From Nitrospirota bacterium (GTDB taxonomy: Bacteria; Nitrospirota; Thermodesulfovibrionia; Thermodesulfovibrionales; UBA6898), in NCBI GenBank assembly GCA_016217695.1, contig JACRHE010000043.1:1-36129 (forward strand): a stretch of 36,129 nt of DNA. Direction: 5' to 3'. Below the pieces are notes generated by a model. The model had not been told where the DNA came from and did not search any database. It worked only from the letters and a program-made list of their open reading frames with translations. The first letter of the stretch is position 1, and every line of letters starts with the position of its first letter. Below, in pieces: positions 9,120-19,010 of this stretch. Both the position numbers and the translations under genes were made by a program.

Positions 9120-9782
9120 TTATAGTGAAGCGGCTTCTGTCACGGGTTTCCTAGACTCAGGCAGGACATCGCCTGAATAAACCCAGACCTTCACACCGAT
9201 TATTCCATATGTAGTCTTAGCTTGGGCAGTTCCATAATTAATATCAGCCCTGAATGTATGAAGCGGCACTCTTCCTTCCCTGTACCACTCAGTCCGCGCG
9301 ATTTCAGCTCCCGCAAGCCGTCCGGAGCAGGTGATCTTGATTCCCTGAGCGCCGAATCGCAATGCAGACGCAACAGCCTTTTTCATAGCCCTCCTGAACG
9401 CAACCCTTTTTTCAAGCTGAAGGGCTATATTCTCAGCTACAAGCTGCGCATCTATCTCCGGCTTCCGTATCTCTTTGATATCCACAGAGGCCTGCTTTCC
9501 ACTGATAAGTTCGAGGTCCTTACGGAGTTTTTCTACCTCAGCACCCTTTTTCCCGATAATAATCCCAGGTCTTGCCGTATGGATTATCACCCGTATCTTC
9601 TGACCTGCACGTTCAATCTCAATCTTGGAAACCCCTGCATGAAAGAGTTTGTCCTTTATCTCTTTCTTGATCGCGATATCTTCAAGCAGCTGAGCTGCAT
9701 AACCTTTCTTGAGATACCACCGTGAATCCCAGGTCCTCGTTATACCTAATCTTATTCCTATAGGGTGCGTCTTCTGGCCCAA
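9120..9782 (-). CDS. rpsC: 30S ribosomal protein S3
   Basis: S3 lies at the mRNA entry channel. It is 220 residues with an N-terminal KH domain ([19 protein letters not shown]) and the C-terminal domain ([20 protein letters not shown]). The start codon is TTG (9782-9780) with GGAGGATAT upstream; the resulting [14 protein letters not shown] is exactly the family start. Confidence 0.98.
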   Translation of the reverse strand: MGQKTHPIGIRLGITRTWDSRWYLKKGYAAQLLEDIAIKKEIKDKLFHAGVSKIEIERAGQKIRVIIHTARPGIIIGKKGAEVEKLRKDLELISGKQASVDIKEIRKPEIDAQLVAENIALQLEKRVAFRRAMKKAVASALRFGAQGIKITCSGRLAGAEIARTEWYREGRVPLHTFRADINYGTAQAKTTYGIIGVKVWVYSGDVLPESRKPVTEAASL

Positions 9783-9795
9783 AATATCCTCCTGA

Positions 9796-10131
9796 TTATT
9801 CCTCTGTTAGTATCACCGTTATATGGCAGCTTTTCTTCTTAAGCATATTTGCCCTGCCCATCGATCTCTGCTCGACCCGTTTCATAACGGATCCCTGATC
9901 GACAAAAGCCCTGCTTATAATCATCGCCTCTGAATCAACGTTCGTATTTTTCTGCTCCGCGTTAGACATTGCAGACTTCAGAATCTTTTCTATATGCCGC
10001 GCCCCCCGGTATGGCATAAACCTGAGAGACAGCAGCGCAGCCCCGGCCTTCTTGCCGCGTATGAGGTCAACAACCCTCCGAGCTTTTCTGGGGGTAATTT
10101 TTGCGTATTTCAGTATTGCTTTTGACTCCAT
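9796..10131 (-). CDS. rplV: 50S ribosomal protein L22
   Basis: Lines the peptide exit tunnel; its hairpin is a site of macrolide-resistance changes in other bacteria. It is 111 residues with [19 protein letters not shown] and the C-terminal hairpin [17 protein letters not shown]. It starts with ATG 4 bases after the rpsS stop and has only a weak ribosome site, consistent with coupling to rpsS. Confidence 0.98.
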   Translation of the reverse strand: MESKAILKYAKITPRKARRVVDLIRGKKAGAALLSLRFMPYRGARHIEKILKSAMSNAEQKNTNVDSEAMIISRAFVDQGSVMKRVEQRSMGRANMLKKKSCHITVILTEE

Positions 10132-10135
10132 GTGA

Positions 10136-10420
10136 TCAGCCCTTTACCGTAGTAGTCTTTGCCGAGCCTGAATGGCCCTTAAAGGTTCGTGTTGGGGAAA
10201 ATTCACCGAGTTTATGCCCCACCATGTTTTCCGTCACATACACAGGGATAAACTTTTTCCCGTTATGAACAGCGAATGTATATCCAATAAATTCGGGTAA
10301 AATAACGGAACGCCTTGACCATGTCTTAATCAGTTTCTTCTCACCCGATGTCGTTGCGTCATTAACCTTTTTCATAAGTTTTTCATCGACAAAGGGTCCT
10401 TTTTTTAGTGACCGTGGCAA
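10136..10420 (-). CDS. rpsS: 30S ribosomal protein S19
   Basis: Head protein that pairs with S13. It is 94 residues starting [16 protein letters not shown] and including [22 protein letters not shown] and [15 protein letters not shown]. The start is TTG (10420-10418), one base after the rplB stop, with GGAGG inside the end of rplB. Confidence 0.98.
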   Translation of the reverse strand: MPRSLKKGPFVDEKLMKKVNDATTSGEKKLIKTWSRRSVILPEFIGYTFAVHNGKKFIPVYVTENMVGHKLGEFSPTRTFKGHSGSAKTTTVKG

Positions 10421-10421
10421 T

Positions 10422-11240
10422 TTACTTCCTCCTCTTCACAATATACATGTCCGTCCGCTTGCTGTTTCTGGTCTTGATGCCCTCGGGTTTCCCCCATGGC
10501 GAGCAGGGAGGCCTTCCTCCGGAGCTTCTGCCCTCTCCACCACCCAGAGGATGATCGATCGGATTCATGGCAACTCCTCTGACATGAGGTCTTTTGCCTA
10601 CCCACCTTTTCCTTCCGGCCTTACCAAAGGAGATATTCTCATGATCCGGATTACTTACCTGCCCGATAGTTGCCATGCAGGTCGAAGGAACGCGCCTGAC
10701 CTCGCCGGACGCCATTTTGACCTGAACATATGCCTCATCCTTCGCTATTAACTGCGCTGATGTACCGGCACTTCTCACAAGCTTTGCGCCCTGTCCGGGC
10801 CTTAGTTCAATATTATGGATAAAGGTTCCAAGCGGAATATCGCTCAAAGGCAGTGCGTTGCCGGTCTTTATCTCGGCGCCTCTTCCAGAAACCACTTCAT
10901 CGCCCACATTCATACCCGCAGGAAGTACGATATATCTTCTCTCTCCGTCCTTATACTTCAGAAGGGCTATACGTGCTGACCTGTTAGGATCATACTCTAT
11001 AGTCTCGATTACCGCAGGTACTCCGGACTTATTTCTCTTGAAGTCTATAAGACGGTATTTTCTCTTGTTGCCCCCGCCCCTTTGCCAGGCAGTAACGCAA
11101 CCACTATTGTTTCTTCCACCAGTCTTCTTCAAAGGCCTGACAAGTGATTTCAGCGGTTCGGCCGTTGTTATCTCGGCATAGTCCATTACCGTACGAAATC
11201 TTTTGCCCGGGGATGTCGGATTATATTTTTTAATTGCCAT
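10422..11240 (-). CDS. rplB: 50S ribosomal protein L2
   Basis: Primary 23S rRNA-binding protein needed for subunit association and peptidyl-transferase activity. It is 272 residues with an OB fold, an SH3-like barrel and the C-terminal loop around [17 protein letters not shown] that carries the conserved histidine of the catalytic-centre vicinity. The ATG overlaps the rplW stop by one base (TAATG). Confidence 0.98.
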   Translation of the reverse strand: MAIKKYNPTSPGKRFRTVMDYAEITTAEPLKSLVRPLKKTGGRNNSGCVTAWQRGGGNKRKYRLIDFKRNKSGVPAVIETIEYDPNRSARIALLKYKDGERRYIVLPAGMNVGDEVVSGRGAEIKTGNALPLSDIPLGTFIHNIELRPGQGAKLVRSAGTSAQLIAKDEAYVQVKMASGEVRRVPSTCMATIGQVSNPDHENISFGKAGRKRWVGKRPHVRGVAMNPIDHPLGGGEGRSSGGRPPCSPWGKPEGIKTRNSKRTDMYIVKRRK

Positions 11241-11530
11241 TATGCACCTTCAACAAAATCAAGTTTTTCTCCCTTTTTAAGGGTAATTAATGCCTTTTTC
11301 CTGTCTGATCTCTTACCAATCGACTTGCCGTATCTTTTCCACTTTCCATGAACCTTTATGGTCGCAACCTTTTCAACCTTCACCTTGAATATCTCTTCAA
11401 AGGCCTTTTTTATCTCAAGCTTGTTGGTGTCACCATTAACCTCAATGAGTATCTTATTTTCAGCCTCTTTCAGGTTTGTGCCTTTTTCCGTAAATAACGG
11501 TTTTTTGATTACTGTATACAGATTATTCAT
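11240..11530 (-). CDS. rplW: 50S ribosomal protein L23
   Basis: Exit-tunnel rim protein and main docking site for trigger factor and SRP. From the ATG at 11530 it is 96 residues, starting [17 protein letters not shown]. The frame is open nine codons further upstream but this start has GGAGG 9 bases in front and the family length. It overlaps the end of rplD by 8 bases and rplB by 1. Confidence 0.97.
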   Translation of the reverse strand: MNNLYTVIKKPLFTEKGTNLKEAENKILIEVNGDTNKLEIKKAFEEIFKVKVEKVATIKVHGKWKRYGKSIGKRSDRKKALITLKKGEKLDFVEGA

Positions 11531-12155
11531 TTTTGCCCGCCTCCGAAAGCATTTCAACTGCCTGCCTGGTCATCAGCAGCCTGCTGTGCGCCGCCACATC
11601 ATAGGAGTTCAGATCTGCCGCTCTTCTCACTGTGACGCCGGGGATATTCCTGGCGGAAAGCAGGACAGATTCATTATATTCAGGCAGAATGATGAGAGTG
11701 CTCTTACCCTCAAGGTCGAGGCTCTGCAGAATTGAGATTATCTCCTTGGTACGGGGCTTGTCGAGCTTCAGTTCGTCTATAACCGTAATCTCCCCGTCTG
11801 CAAACTTTCCGGACAACACCGCCCTTAACGCCAGCTTCTTTGCCTTTTTCGGCAAGGCATAGGAATAATCTCTCGGCTGAGGGCCGAATATCGTCCCTCC
11901 TCCCCGCCAGAGAGGCGAACGGCTGCTGCCGGCCCTTGCCCGGCCTGTATGCTTCTGCTTCCATGGTTTTTTCCCGCCGCCGCGCACGAGTCCCTTTGTC
12001 TTTGTTGCATGAGTCCCCTGTCTTTGGTTCGCCAGGAAATTGACCACCGCATTATGGATGACCCCGTTTTTTACACTGACGCCAAAGACATCTTCAGGAA
12101 GATTGATCTTCCCGACCGGGTTGTTCTTTTTGTCTTTTATATCAAATTCAGGCAT
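11523..12155 (-). CDS. rplD: 50S ribosomal protein L4
   Basis: Exit-tunnel protein that in enterobacteria also regulates the S10 operon. From the ATG at 12155 it is 210 residues. The conserved block GGGKKPWKQKHTGRARAG is the extended loop that reaches into the tunnel. A longer open frame continues upstream into rplC, but the chosen ATG has AAAGGA upstream and yields the normal length. It follows rplC by 1 base. Confidence 0.97.
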   Translation of the reverse strand: MPEFDIKDKKNNPVGKINLPEDVFGVSVKNGVIHNAVVNFLANQRQGTHATKTKGLVRGGGKKPWKQKHTGRARAGSSRSPLWRGGGTIFGPQPRDYSYALPKKAKKLALRAVLSGKFADGEITVIDELKLDKPRTKEIISILQSLDLEGKSTLIILPEYNESVLLSARNIPGVTVRRAADLNSYDVAAHSRLLMTRQAVEMLSEAGKNE

Positions 12156-12156
12156 C

Positions 12157-12771
12157 CTAACGTTCCTTTCTGATCTCGAGATAAGTCCCCTTAGTCCCTG
12201 GCACGGCCCCGTAAATAAGGAGAAGATTCTGATCAACCTTAACGTCAACTATCTTTAGGTTCTTCACTGTTACCCTCACCGATCCCATATGGCCCGGGAG
12301 GCCCTTGTTCTTCCATACCCGCGAAGGGAATGAGCTGGCGCCTATCGAACCAGGAGCGCGGTAAAACATCGAACCATGAGAAGCAGGGCCGCCGGAGTAG
12401 TTGTGTCTTTTCATGACACCCTGAAAGCCCTTCCCCTTTGAAATGCCGGTAACCGAGATAAGATCGCCCTTCTGGAATCTTTCAACTGTCAGCATTTCGC
12501 CAACCTTGATGTCACCTAAAGGAAATTCCTTGAGTAACTTATACGGGGCTACCCCTGCCTTCGTAAACACGCCCCTTGAAGGCTTGTTCACTTTTTTTGC
12601 CTTCTTCACCTCTGAAAAACCGATCTTTACCGCCTCGTATCCATCCTTTTCCCTTGTTTTGACCTGAACGACGCAGCATGGACCCGCCTCCACAACAGTA
12701 ACCGGCCACATCTTGCCGCTCTCATCAAAAACCTGGGTCATTCCCAGTTTTTTTCCCAGAATACCTGTCAT
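12157..12771 (-). CDS. rplC: 50S ribosomal protein L3
   Basis: Early assembly protein whose extension approaches the peptidyl-transferase centre. It is 204 residues starting [17 protein letters not shown], with the [20 protein letters not shown] loop that contains the conserved glutamine methylated in E. coli. The ATG overlaps the rpsJ stop by 4 bases. Confidence 0.98.
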   Translation of the reverse strand: MTGILGKKLGMTQVFDESGKMWPVTVVEAGPCCVVQVKTREKDGYEAVKIGFSEVKKAKKVNKPSRGVFTKAGVAPYKLLKEFPLGDIKVGEMLTVERFQKGDLISVTGISKGKGFQGVMKRHNYSGGPASHGSMFYRAPGSIGASSFPSRVWKNKGLPGHMGSVRVTVKNLKIVDVKVDQNLLLIYGAVPGTKGTYLEIRKER

Positions 12772-13073
12772 AGCTTTATCTCCACATCAACTCCAGCTGC
12801 CAGCTCCAGCTTCATCAGCGCATCAACCGTCTGCGGAGTTGCATCGTGTATATCAATAAGTCTCTTGTGGGTCCTTATCTCAAACTGCTCTCTTGATTTC
12901 TTATCCACATGCGGGGATCTCAGAACTGTTATCTTGCTTATGTGAGTCGGCAATGGAACCGGACCTGCAACCCGCGCTCCGGTCCTCTGAGCCGTATCCA
13001 CTATCTCTTTCAGTGACTGATCAAGGACCCTGTGATCGTATGCTCTTAGTTTTATTCTTATCTTTTGATTCAC
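12768..13073 (-). CDS. rpsJ: 30S ribosomal protein S10
   Basis: Ribosomal head protein, also NusE in transcription antitermination. It is 101 residues with [15 protein letters not shown] and [19 protein letters not shown]. The start is GTG (13073-13071), 2 bases after tuf, with TTGGAG formed by the last tuf codons. There is no separate promoter visible, so the S10 genes appear to be read through from the str genes. Confidence 0.98.
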   Translation of the reverse strand: MNQKIRIKLRAYDHRVLDQSLKEIVDTAQRTGARVAGPVPLPTHISKITVLRSPHVDKKSREQFEIRTHKRLIDIHDATPQTVDALMKLELAAGVDVEIKL

Positions 13074-13075
13074 GT

Positions 13076-14275
13076 TTACTCCAATACCTCGGTAACGACA
13101 CCGGCACCGACGGTACGTCCGCCTTCCCTGATCGCAAACCTCAGCTCCTTCTCCATCGCGATCGGCGAGATCAGCTCTACCGTCATGCTTACATTATCTC
13201 CTGGCATCACCATCTCCACTCCCTCCGGCAGTTCGGCCACTCCCGTGACGTCAGTCGTCCGGAAATAAAACTGCGGCCGGTACCCCTTGAAAAACGGCGT
13301 ATGCCTCCCGCCCTCTTCTTTCGTCAGTATGTACGCCTCTGCCTTGAATTTAGTATGAGGGGTTATACTACCAGGTTTTGCCAACACTTGTCCACGCTCT
13401 ACGTCTTCCTTACCTACTCCCCTCAGCAACACCCCTATATTATCTCCTGCCCTTCCCTCATCCAGCAGCTTCCGGAACATCTCCACTCCCGTCGCTACCG
13501 TCTTCTTCGTCTCGCCCAATCCCACTATCTCTACTTCCTCTCCCACCTTCACTATCCCGCGCTCTACTCTCCCGGTTACCACCGTCCCGCGTCCGGAGAT
13601 CGAAAATACATCCTCTATCGGCATCAGAAACGGCTTGTCTATCGGCCTCTCAGGCGTCGGTATATAACTGTCTACCGCCGCTATCAGCTCTGCTATACAT
13701 TTGTAATCTTCTGAGTTCGGGTCTGTGCTGGTGCTCTCCGACACCTTCAGCGCACTGCCCTTTATTATCGGTATCTTGTCCCCGGGAAACTGGTACTTGC
13801 TCAACAGCTCTCTGACTTCAAGCTCTACCAGCTCCAATAACTCAGGGTCATCTACCATGTCTGTCTTGTTCATAAACACTACTATGTACGGCACCCCAAC
13901 CTGTCTAGCAAGCAGTATGTGCTCCCTGGTCTGGGGCATCGGGCCGTCTGCTGCGCTCACTACGAGTATCGCTCCGTCCATCTGCGCTGCTCCGGTTATC
14001 ATGTTCTTTACGTAGTCAGCATGTCCGGGACAGTCTACATGCGCATAGTGCCTGTTTGCAGACTCATACTCAACGTGCGCTGTTGCGATCGTTATTCCCC
14101 TGGCCTTTTCCTCAGGCGCGTTATCTATGCTGTCATACGCGCGGTACGTTGCCTGACCCGTCATCGCCAGCACCTTGGTAATAGCTGCTGTTAATGTCGT
14201 CTTACCGTGGTCTACGTGCCCGATCGTTCCAACGTTGCAATGTGGTTTCGTCCTCTCAAATTTTGCCTTTGCCAT
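13076..14275 (-). CDS. tuf: Translation elongation factor Tu
   Basis: GTPase that delivers aminoacyl-tRNA to the ribosome. It is 399 residues with G1 [11 protein letters not shown], switch I RGITI, G3 DCPGHADY, G4 NKTD and domains 2 and 3 intact. ATG with AGGAGG upstream. Codon choice is visibly more biased (many TAC, CTC, GTC-type codons) than in neighbouring genes, as expected for a very highly expressed gene. Only one copy is in the window; a second may exist elsewhere. Confidence 0.99.
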   Translation of the reverse strand: MAKAKFERTKPHCNVGTIGHVDHGKTTLTAAITKVLAMTGQATYRAYDSIDNAPEEKARGITIATAHVEYESANRHYAHVDCPGHADYVKNMITGAAQMDGAILVVSAADGPMPQTREHILLARQVGVPYIVVFMNKTDMVDDPELLELVELEVRELLSKYQFPGDKIPIIKGSALKVSESTSTDPNSEDYKCIAELIAAVDSYIPTPERPIDKPFLMPIEDVFSISGRGTVVTGRVERGIVKVGEEVEIVGLGETKKTVATGVEMFRKLLDEGRAGDNIGVLLRGVGKEDVERGQVLAKPGSITPHTKFKAEAYILTKEEGGRHTPFFKGYRPQFYFRTTDVTGVAELPEGVEMVMPGDNVSMTVELISPIAMEKELRFAIREGGRTVGAGVVTEVLE

Positions 14276-14311
14276 TTTGCCTCCTGCTATATTAGCTGTT
14301 AGTCTTGTATC

Positions 14312-14336
14312 AGTTATTAGCTAACAACTAATAACT
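14312..14336 (-). other. Perfect inverted repeat in the fusA-tuf spacer
   Basis: Nine-base arms (14312-14320 and 14328-14336, AGTTATTAG and its complement) flank a 7-base loop. A CTAAC in the loop could instead pair with GTTAG at 14298-14302. The stem is AT-rich and has no T run, so it is more likely an mRNA processing or stability element than a terminator. Confidence 0.35.
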
Positions 14337-14347
14337 ATTCAGTGTCT

Positions 14348-16426
14348 CTATTCGCCCTTTATCTTGGCTATTATGCCTTCTGCGATTCCCCTCGGAACCT
14401 CGTCATAATGTGCAAACTGCATCGTATAGGTAGCCCGCCCCTGCGTCTTTGACCGGAGGTCAGTAGCGTACCCGAACATCTCTGAAAGAGGCACCTGGGC
14501 CTTGACAACCTGGGCCTTACCCCTCTTTTCCATGCTCTGGATCTTGCCTCTCCGGGAATTAAGGTCACCAATAACGTCGCCCATGTAATCCTCCGGGGTT
14601 ACCACCTCAACATTCATAATCGGCTCAAGAATAACGGGTTTCGCCTTTTTGGCCGCTTCCTTGAAAGCCATGGAACCCGCTATCTTGAAGGCCATTTCAG
14701 ATGAATCGACCTCATGGTATGAACCATCATAGAGGGTTGCTCTTATATCTACTACAGGATAACCTGCGAGTATGCCGTTATCCGTTGCCTCTCTTATACC
14801 TTTTTCTACAGCAGAGAAATATTCCCTCGGAACACTGCCTCCGACGACCTTGCTCACAAATTCAAAACCTTTTCCGGGCTCAAGGGGTTCAAGTTCTATG
14901 TACACATGTCCGTACTGCCCCCGGCCGCCACTCTGCCGCACAAACTTGCCTTCAGCCTTGGTAGCGGTTCGAACTGTTTCCCTGTATGCAACCTGCGGCT
15001 TACCGACATTGGCGCCGACCTTGAACTCCCTCAGCAGCCTGTCGACTATGATCTCGAGATGCAGCTCACCCATGCCTGAGATAATCGTCTGACCGGTTTC
15101 CTCATTCGTGGTCACCCTAAATGACGGATCCTCCTGCGTCAACTTTGCAAGGGATTGAGACAATTTTTCCTGATCCGCCTTTGTCTTTGGTTCTATGGCT
15201 ACTGAGATGACCGGATCAGGGAACTCCATCGCCTCAAGTATCACAGGGCTCTTTTCATCGCAGAGGGTGTCGCCGGTGAGGGTGCTCTTCAGACCCACTG
15301 CTGCGGCTATATCACCCGCAGCCACCTCTTTTATATCTTCCCGCTTGTTGGCATGCATCTTGAGCAGTCTGCCGACGCGCTCCTTGGTTCCTTTTGTAGA
15401 GTTGTAGATATATGAACCTGCAGTCATCACGCCCGAGTAGACCCTTATAAAGGTAAGCTGCCCCACAAACGGGTCTGTCATTACCTTAAAGGCCAGAGCC
15501 GAAAAAGGCTCTTTATCATCGGCCTTTCTCTCCATCTCAGCGCCATTATCGGGATTCTTGCCAACGACAGGGGGAACATCCAAAGGGGAAGGAAGGTAGT
15601 CAATGATCGCATCGAGAAGCTGCTGCACGCCCTTGTTCTTAAATGCGGTTCCGCAGATCACAGGCGTAAGCTTCATCTCTATGGTGCCTTTTCTCAGCGC
15701 AGCCTTTATTTCATCAACGGTTACCTCTTCGCCATTGAGAAACTTTTCCATCACCTTCTCATCTACGTCAGCTATTGCCTCTATAAGTTTCTCCCTGTAT
15801 TCTTTTGCCTGCGGCATAAGTTCATCGGGGATATCTCCTTCAACATATTTGGCTCCAAGCGTTTCATCGTCATAGTAAAGCGCCTTCATCGTAACGAGAT
15901 CAATCGGCCCCCTGAAATTCTCTTCAGCGCCGATAGGCAACTGTATCGGAACAGGGTTTGCTCCTAATCTGTCTATCATACTGTTGACACTCATAAAAAA
16001 GTCAGCACCCATCCTGTCCATCTTGTTCAGAAAGGCTATTCTCGGCACATTATATTTATCAGCCTGGCGCCAGACGGTCTCTGACTGAGGCTCAACCCCG
16101 GCGACAGAATCAAAAGCGGCGACAGCGCCGTCCAACACCCTTAACGATCTTTCAACTTCTATGGTAAAATCGACGTGGCCGGGGGTATCTATGATATTTA
16201 TTCTATTGTCCCGCCAGAGACAGGTTGTAGCAGCCGAGGTTATGGTGATGCCCCTCTCCTGCTCCTGGACCATCCAGTCCATAACTGCGGTCCCTTCGTG
16301 GACCTCACCTATTTTATAGGTAACACCGGTATAATAAAGGATCCTCTCCGTAGTCGTAGTCTTGCCCGCATCGATATGCGCCATGATGCCGATATTGCGG
16401 GTTTTTTCCAACGAAAATCTTGACAA
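14348..16426 (-). CDS. fusA: Translation elongation factor G
   Basis: Ribosomal translocase GTPase. It is 692 residues, the usual length, with G1 [18 protein letters not shown] switch I, DTPGHVDF and NKMD, followed by domains II-V ending in a typical EF-G C-terminus. The start is TTG (16426-16424) with AGAGGAG upstream, giving [14 protein letters not shown]. It follows rpsG by 21 bases. Confidence 0.98.
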   Translation of the reverse strand: MSRFSLEKTRNIGIMAHIDAGKTTTTERILYYTGVTYKIGEVHEGTAVMDWMVQEQERGITITSAATTCLWRDNRINIIDTPGHVDFTIEVERSLRVLDGAVAAFDSVAGVEPQSETVWRQADKYNVPRIAFLNKMDRMGADFFMSVNSMIDRLGANPVPIQLPIGAEENFRGPIDLVTMKALYYDDETLGAKYVEGDIPDELMPQAKEYREKLIEAIADVDEKVMEKFLNGEEVTVDEIKAALRKGTIEMKLTPVICGTAFKNKGVQQLLDAIIDYLPSPLDVPPVVGKNPDNGAEMERKADDKEPFSALAFKVMTDPFVGQLTFIRVYSGVMTAGSYIYNSTKGTKERVGRLLKMHANKREDIKEVAAGDIAAAVGLKSTLTGDTLCDEKSPVILEAMEFPDPVISVAIEPKTKADQEKLSQSLAKLTQEDPSFRVTTNEETGQTIISGMGELHLEIIVDRLLREFKVGANVGKPQVAYRETVRTATKAEGKFVRQSGGRGQYGHVYIELEPLEPGKGFEFVSKVVGGSVPREYFSAVEKGIREATDNGILAGYPVVDIRATLYDGSYHEVDSSEMAFKIAGSMAFKEAAKKAKPVILEPIMNVEVVTPEDYMGDVIGDLNSRRGKIQSMEKRGKAQVVKAQVPLSEMFGYATDLRSKTQGRATYTMQFAHYDEVPRGIAEGIIAKIKGE

Positions 16427-16447
16427 GTTTCTTCTCCTCTATTCTCT

Positions 16448-16918
16448 TTACCATCTATAATGGGCAAAAGCCTTATTAGCCTCAGCCATTTTATGGGTAT
16501 CTTCCTTCTTTTTAATGGAAGACCCGGTATTATTAAAAGCATCCATCAACTCGCCTGCGAGCCGTTCCTTCATTGTCTTTTCACTTCTTCCTCTCGAATA
16601 GGAGATAAGCCATCTTGATGCCAGAGCCATGCGGCGCTGCGGCCTGATCTCAACCGGAACCTGATATGTTGCACTGCCGACCCTTCTCGGCTTGACTTCA
16701 ACCATGGGCTTCACATTTTCGAGGGCCGCCTTAAAGACCTTCAGGGGATCATTCCCTGTTTTGTCCCTGATGACATCGAAAGCACCGTAGCAGATGTTCT
16801 CGGCGACAGCCTTCTTGCCGCTCTGCATGATAGCGGCCATAAACTTACTGACCACCTTGCTGTTATATTTCGGGTCCGGCAGTACTTCTCTTTTTTCTGC
16901 AACTCTTCTTCTAGGCAT
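16448..16918 (-). CDS. rpsG: 30S ribosomal protein S7
   Basis: Primary 16S rRNA 3' domain binder and, in E. coli, repressor of the str operon. It is 156 residues, starting [18 protein letters not shown] with the [19 protein letters not shown] region. It starts with ATG, 12 bases after the rpsL stop. Confidence 0.98.
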   Translation of the reverse strand: MPRRRVAEKREVLPDPKYNSKVVSKFMAAIMQSGKKAVAENICYGAFDVIRDKTGNDPLKVFKAALENVKPMVEVKPRRVGSATYQVPVEIRPQRRMALASRWLISYSRGRSEKTMKERLAGELMDAFNNTGSSIKKKEDTHKMAEANKAFAHYRW

Positions 16919-16930
16919 TATTTACTCCGT

Positions 16931-17302
16931 TTACTTGGGTTTCTTCGTTCCGTATTTCGATCTGCCGCGCCTTCTGTCATTGACGCCGGTGGAATCGAGA
17001 GTGCCTCTTATTATATGGTATCGAACTCCAGGAAGGTCCTTGACCCTCCCGCCCCTTATCATCACAATAGAATGCTCCTGAAGGTTGTGCCCCACTCCCG
17101 GGATATACGCGGTAACTTCCATCGCATTCGTCAGCCTCACCCTGGCCACCTTCCTTAAAGCTGAGTTCGGCTTTTTGGGTGTTGTTGTATAAACCCTGAC
17201 ACATACCCCCCTCTTTTGAGGGCATGACTTCAACGCAGGACTCTTTGTTTTAGTCAAAATACTTTTACGACCCTGCCTTACTAATTGTGCTATTGTGGGC
17301 AC
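16931..17302 (-). CDS. rpsL: 30S ribosomal protein S12
   Basis: Decoding-centre protein. It is 123 residues with [19 protein letters not shown] and [13 protein letters not shown]. The lysines K43 and K88, whose replacement gives streptomycin resistance in other bacteria, are wild type. D89 is the residue methylthiolated by RimO in E. coli. The start is GTG (17302-17300) with GGAGG upstream. It is the first gene of the cluster and has a promoter-like sequence 66 bases upstream. Confidence 0.98.
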   Translation of the reverse strand: MPTIAQLVRQGRKSILTKTKSPALKSCPQKRGVCVRVYTTTPKKPNSALRKVARVRLTNAMEVTAYIPGVGHNLQEHSIVMIRGGRVKDLPGVRYHIIRGTLDSTGVNDRRRGRSKYGTKKPK

Positions 17303-17367
17303 TTTTCCTCCATAAAATAAAAGTCAAGAAAATCAAAAATTATCTAAACTCTGAGAAAAACCTTACA

Positions 17368-17396
17368 ACTTTACCAGAGTAAGTTTTTTTTGTCAA
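17368..17396 (-). promoter_or_regulatory. Main promoter candidate of the ribosomal cluster
   Basis: On the minus strand a perfect TTGACA (17396-17391) and TAAAGT (17373-17368) are separated by exactly 17 bases, with a T-rich upstream region. The implied start point near 17361 gives a 5' leader of about 60 bases before rpsL. This is the only good sigma-70-like site close to rpsL. Confidence 0.7.
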
Positions 17397-17474
17397 GGTT
17401 TTTATCGACAGACAAAAAGAAAAAAGTCTCTATCACAAAAACCTCTCAACAGGCATTCTGTTTTGGAAGTTGTT

Positions 17475-17504
17475 ACTATACCATATATCAATAGTTTCTG
17501 TACA
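17475..17504 (-). promoter_or_regulatory. Second, upstream promoter candidate for rpsL
   Basis: TGTACA (17504-17499), an 18-base spacer and TATAGT (17480-17475) preceded by TGG form a weaker promoter about 100 bases upstream of the main candidate. It may form a tandem promoter pair. It lies between the purH stop and the main site; no convincing terminator for purH was seen in the same stretch, so read-through from purH is also possible. Confidence 0.4.
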
Positions 17505-17559
17505 CTTTTTTCCACTTTTTTTGCCTATAACAAAAAAATATCAAGATGCTTCAGGGACC

Positions 17560-18852
17560 CTAGTGCTTAAACGCTCTCTGACCCGTAAATACCATGGTTA
17601 CTTTCGGTTTTGACTGATTGCATGCCCCAATCGCTTCGAAATCCCTCTCAGAGCCTCCGGGCTGCACAATGGCAGTTACCCCTTCTTTTAAGCCCACATC
17701 CACGCCGTCCCGAAACGGAAAGAAGGCATCTGAAACCATCGTTGCTCCAATGAGTCCCCCCTTGTTCTTCTTTGTCTCCACGTCGATTTCCTCAAGTGCC
17801 TCTTTTTCTCTTTTCCCGGCAGAAACCTCAAGCTCAAATGTTTTATAAGGCACGCCGTACCTCTGGTAGCAAAGCGCGTCAGAATATTTTGTATATGCCT
17901 TGAACACTGCGATCTCTGCAACGCCGACGCGGTCCTGCTCTCCGGTCCCTATGCCTACGGTCACCCCATCTTTGACATATATAACCGAATTGGATGTGAT
18001 TCCCTGCTCGACATTCCATCCAAAAAGCATATCACCAAATTCTCTTGAGGTAGGCTGTCTTTCGATTGCATACTCTTTCCCCTTATATAAGGTCTTTGCA
18101 GGGAGAAAGTCGTCCTTGGTCTTTATCCTGTTAAGAGGGGACTGCTGGACGATGATGCCGCCATCCATGAGTGATTTGAAGTCGACAAACCGGAAAGAGC
18201 GGTACTTTTCAAGCAGGGAAATTTTCCTGATCCTGACAATTCTGAGATTCTTTCTCCGGGCAAGAATGTCGACGACCCCTTCTTCGAAATCAGGAGCAGC
18301 CACCACTTCAAGATAATTGTTACTCACCATCTCGGCCGCTGCCTTGTTCATAGCCCTGTTTACAACAAGACATCCGCCGAATGCGGCTATCCTGTCGGCC
18401 ATATTGGCACGGTCATATGCCTCGGCAACAGTCTCACCGTATGCCGCTCCACAGGGGTTGTTGTGCTTCATTATCGTGGCGGCAGGCCTGTCGGAGAGGT
18501 ACTTTAATATATTTAACGCATTGTCGAGGTCAGTCAGATTTGTCTTGCCAGGATGCTTTCCTGCCTGAATCATATCTTCTTCGGTAATACTGCTGACAAG
18601 ACCATTGGCGGGTTCGATGAACTGACAGTCTCCAAGCACGAGATTCCCGTTCACAAGTTCATAGAGCGCTGCCTGCTGATCAGGGTTTTCACCATAACGG
18701 AGCCCTTTTTCGATAAGCTCCCCTGTCTTTTCATCAGAGATCTTCCAGGCCCTTTTTTTGTAAACCAACTTATGGCCTCCAAACGTTATCGTCATCTCAT
18801 CAGGGAAATCATCATCCATTATAGTCTTATACATCTTCTTTAAGTCAGACAT
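17560..18852 (-). CDS. purH: Stand-alone AICAR transformylase (PurH C-terminal domain)
   Basis: Transfers a formyl group from 10-formyl-tetrahydrofolate to AICAR, the ninth step of purine synthesis. The 430-residue product contains the AICARFT signatures LRYGENPDQQAALY (residues 51-64) and the catalytic K129-H130 in MKHNNPCG, and ends with QPGGSERDFEAIGACNQ. The N-terminal IMP cyclohydrolase (MGS-like) domain of the usual bifunctional 500-plus-residue PurH is missing; the first 50 residues are a short unrelated lead-in. IMP cyclohydrolase must therefore come from another gene. ATG with AAGGAG 7 bases upstream. The symbol is used by homology and covers only one of the two PurH activities. Confidence 0.9.
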   Translation of the reverse strand: MSDLKKMYKTIMDDDFPDEMTITFGGHKLVYKKRAWKISDEKTGELIEKGLRYGENPDQQAALYELVNGNLVLGDCQFIEPANGLVSSITEEDMIQAGKHPGKTNLTDLDNALNILKYLSDRPAATIMKHNNPCGAAYGETVAEAYDRANMADRIAAFGGCLVVNRAMNKAAAEMVSNNYLEVVAAPDFEEGVVDILARRKNLRIVRIRKISLLEKYRSFRFVDFKSLMDGGIIVQQSPLNRIKTKDDFLPAKTLYKGKEYAIERQPTSREFGDMLFGWNVEQGITSNSVIYVKDGVTVGIGTGEQDRVGVAEIAVFKAYTKYSDALCYQRYGVPYKTFELEVSAGKREKEALEEIDVETKKNKGGLIGATMVSDAFFPFRDGVDVGLKEGVTAIVQPGGSERDFEAIGACNQSKPKVTMVFTGQRAFKH

Positions 18853-18936
18853 TGCAAATCTCCTTAAATTCCTTTTTGATTTCCCGTTAAATCAATTTGC
18901 GGGAAGAAGAAAAAACTACAGAAAACAGCAAGATTA

Positions 18937-18945
18937 ATGATACCA
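18937..18945 (-). promoter_or_regulatory. Possible extended -10 promoter for purH
   Basis: TGGTATCAT on the minus strand fits an extended -10 element (TG-N-TATCAT) about 85 bases upstream of the purH ATG. No good -35 hexamer is present 17 bases further up. Confidence 0.35.
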
Positions 18946-18975
18946 GAATATGGGAAAAGAGAAAAGCGGAGTGGG

Positions 18976-19004
18976 CTAAGGCTGTTGCCTTAGATCCTAA
19001 GGCA
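18976..19004 (-). other. Triple repeat forming mutually exclusive hairpins downstream of res
   Basis: CTAAGGC (18976-18982), GCCTTAG (18987-18993) and CTAAGGC (18997-19003) are arranged so that the central copy can pair with either neighbour: loops of 4 (TGTT) and 3 (ATC) bases. The second hairpin extends to 8 pairs including T18986-A19004. A T-rich but interrupted tract follows on the minus strand about 20 bases later. It may end the restriction operon transcript or act as an attenuator before purH. Confidence 0.45.
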
Positions 19005-19010
19005 TTCCAT

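Noticed and set aside
11531-11557. Longer N-termini for rplW, rplD, rplX and rpsN
   Set aside because: The extensions run into neighbouring genes, lack ribosome sites and exceed family lengths.
371-16423. Many plus-strand open frames opposite the ribosomal genes
   Set aside because: All are antisense shadows of confidently identified ribosomal and elongation-factor genes.
17303-17580. Possible Rho-independent terminator after purH (AGGGTCCCT followed by a T run)
   Set aside because: The palindrome has only four-base arms with almost no loop and the T run is some 20 bases away.
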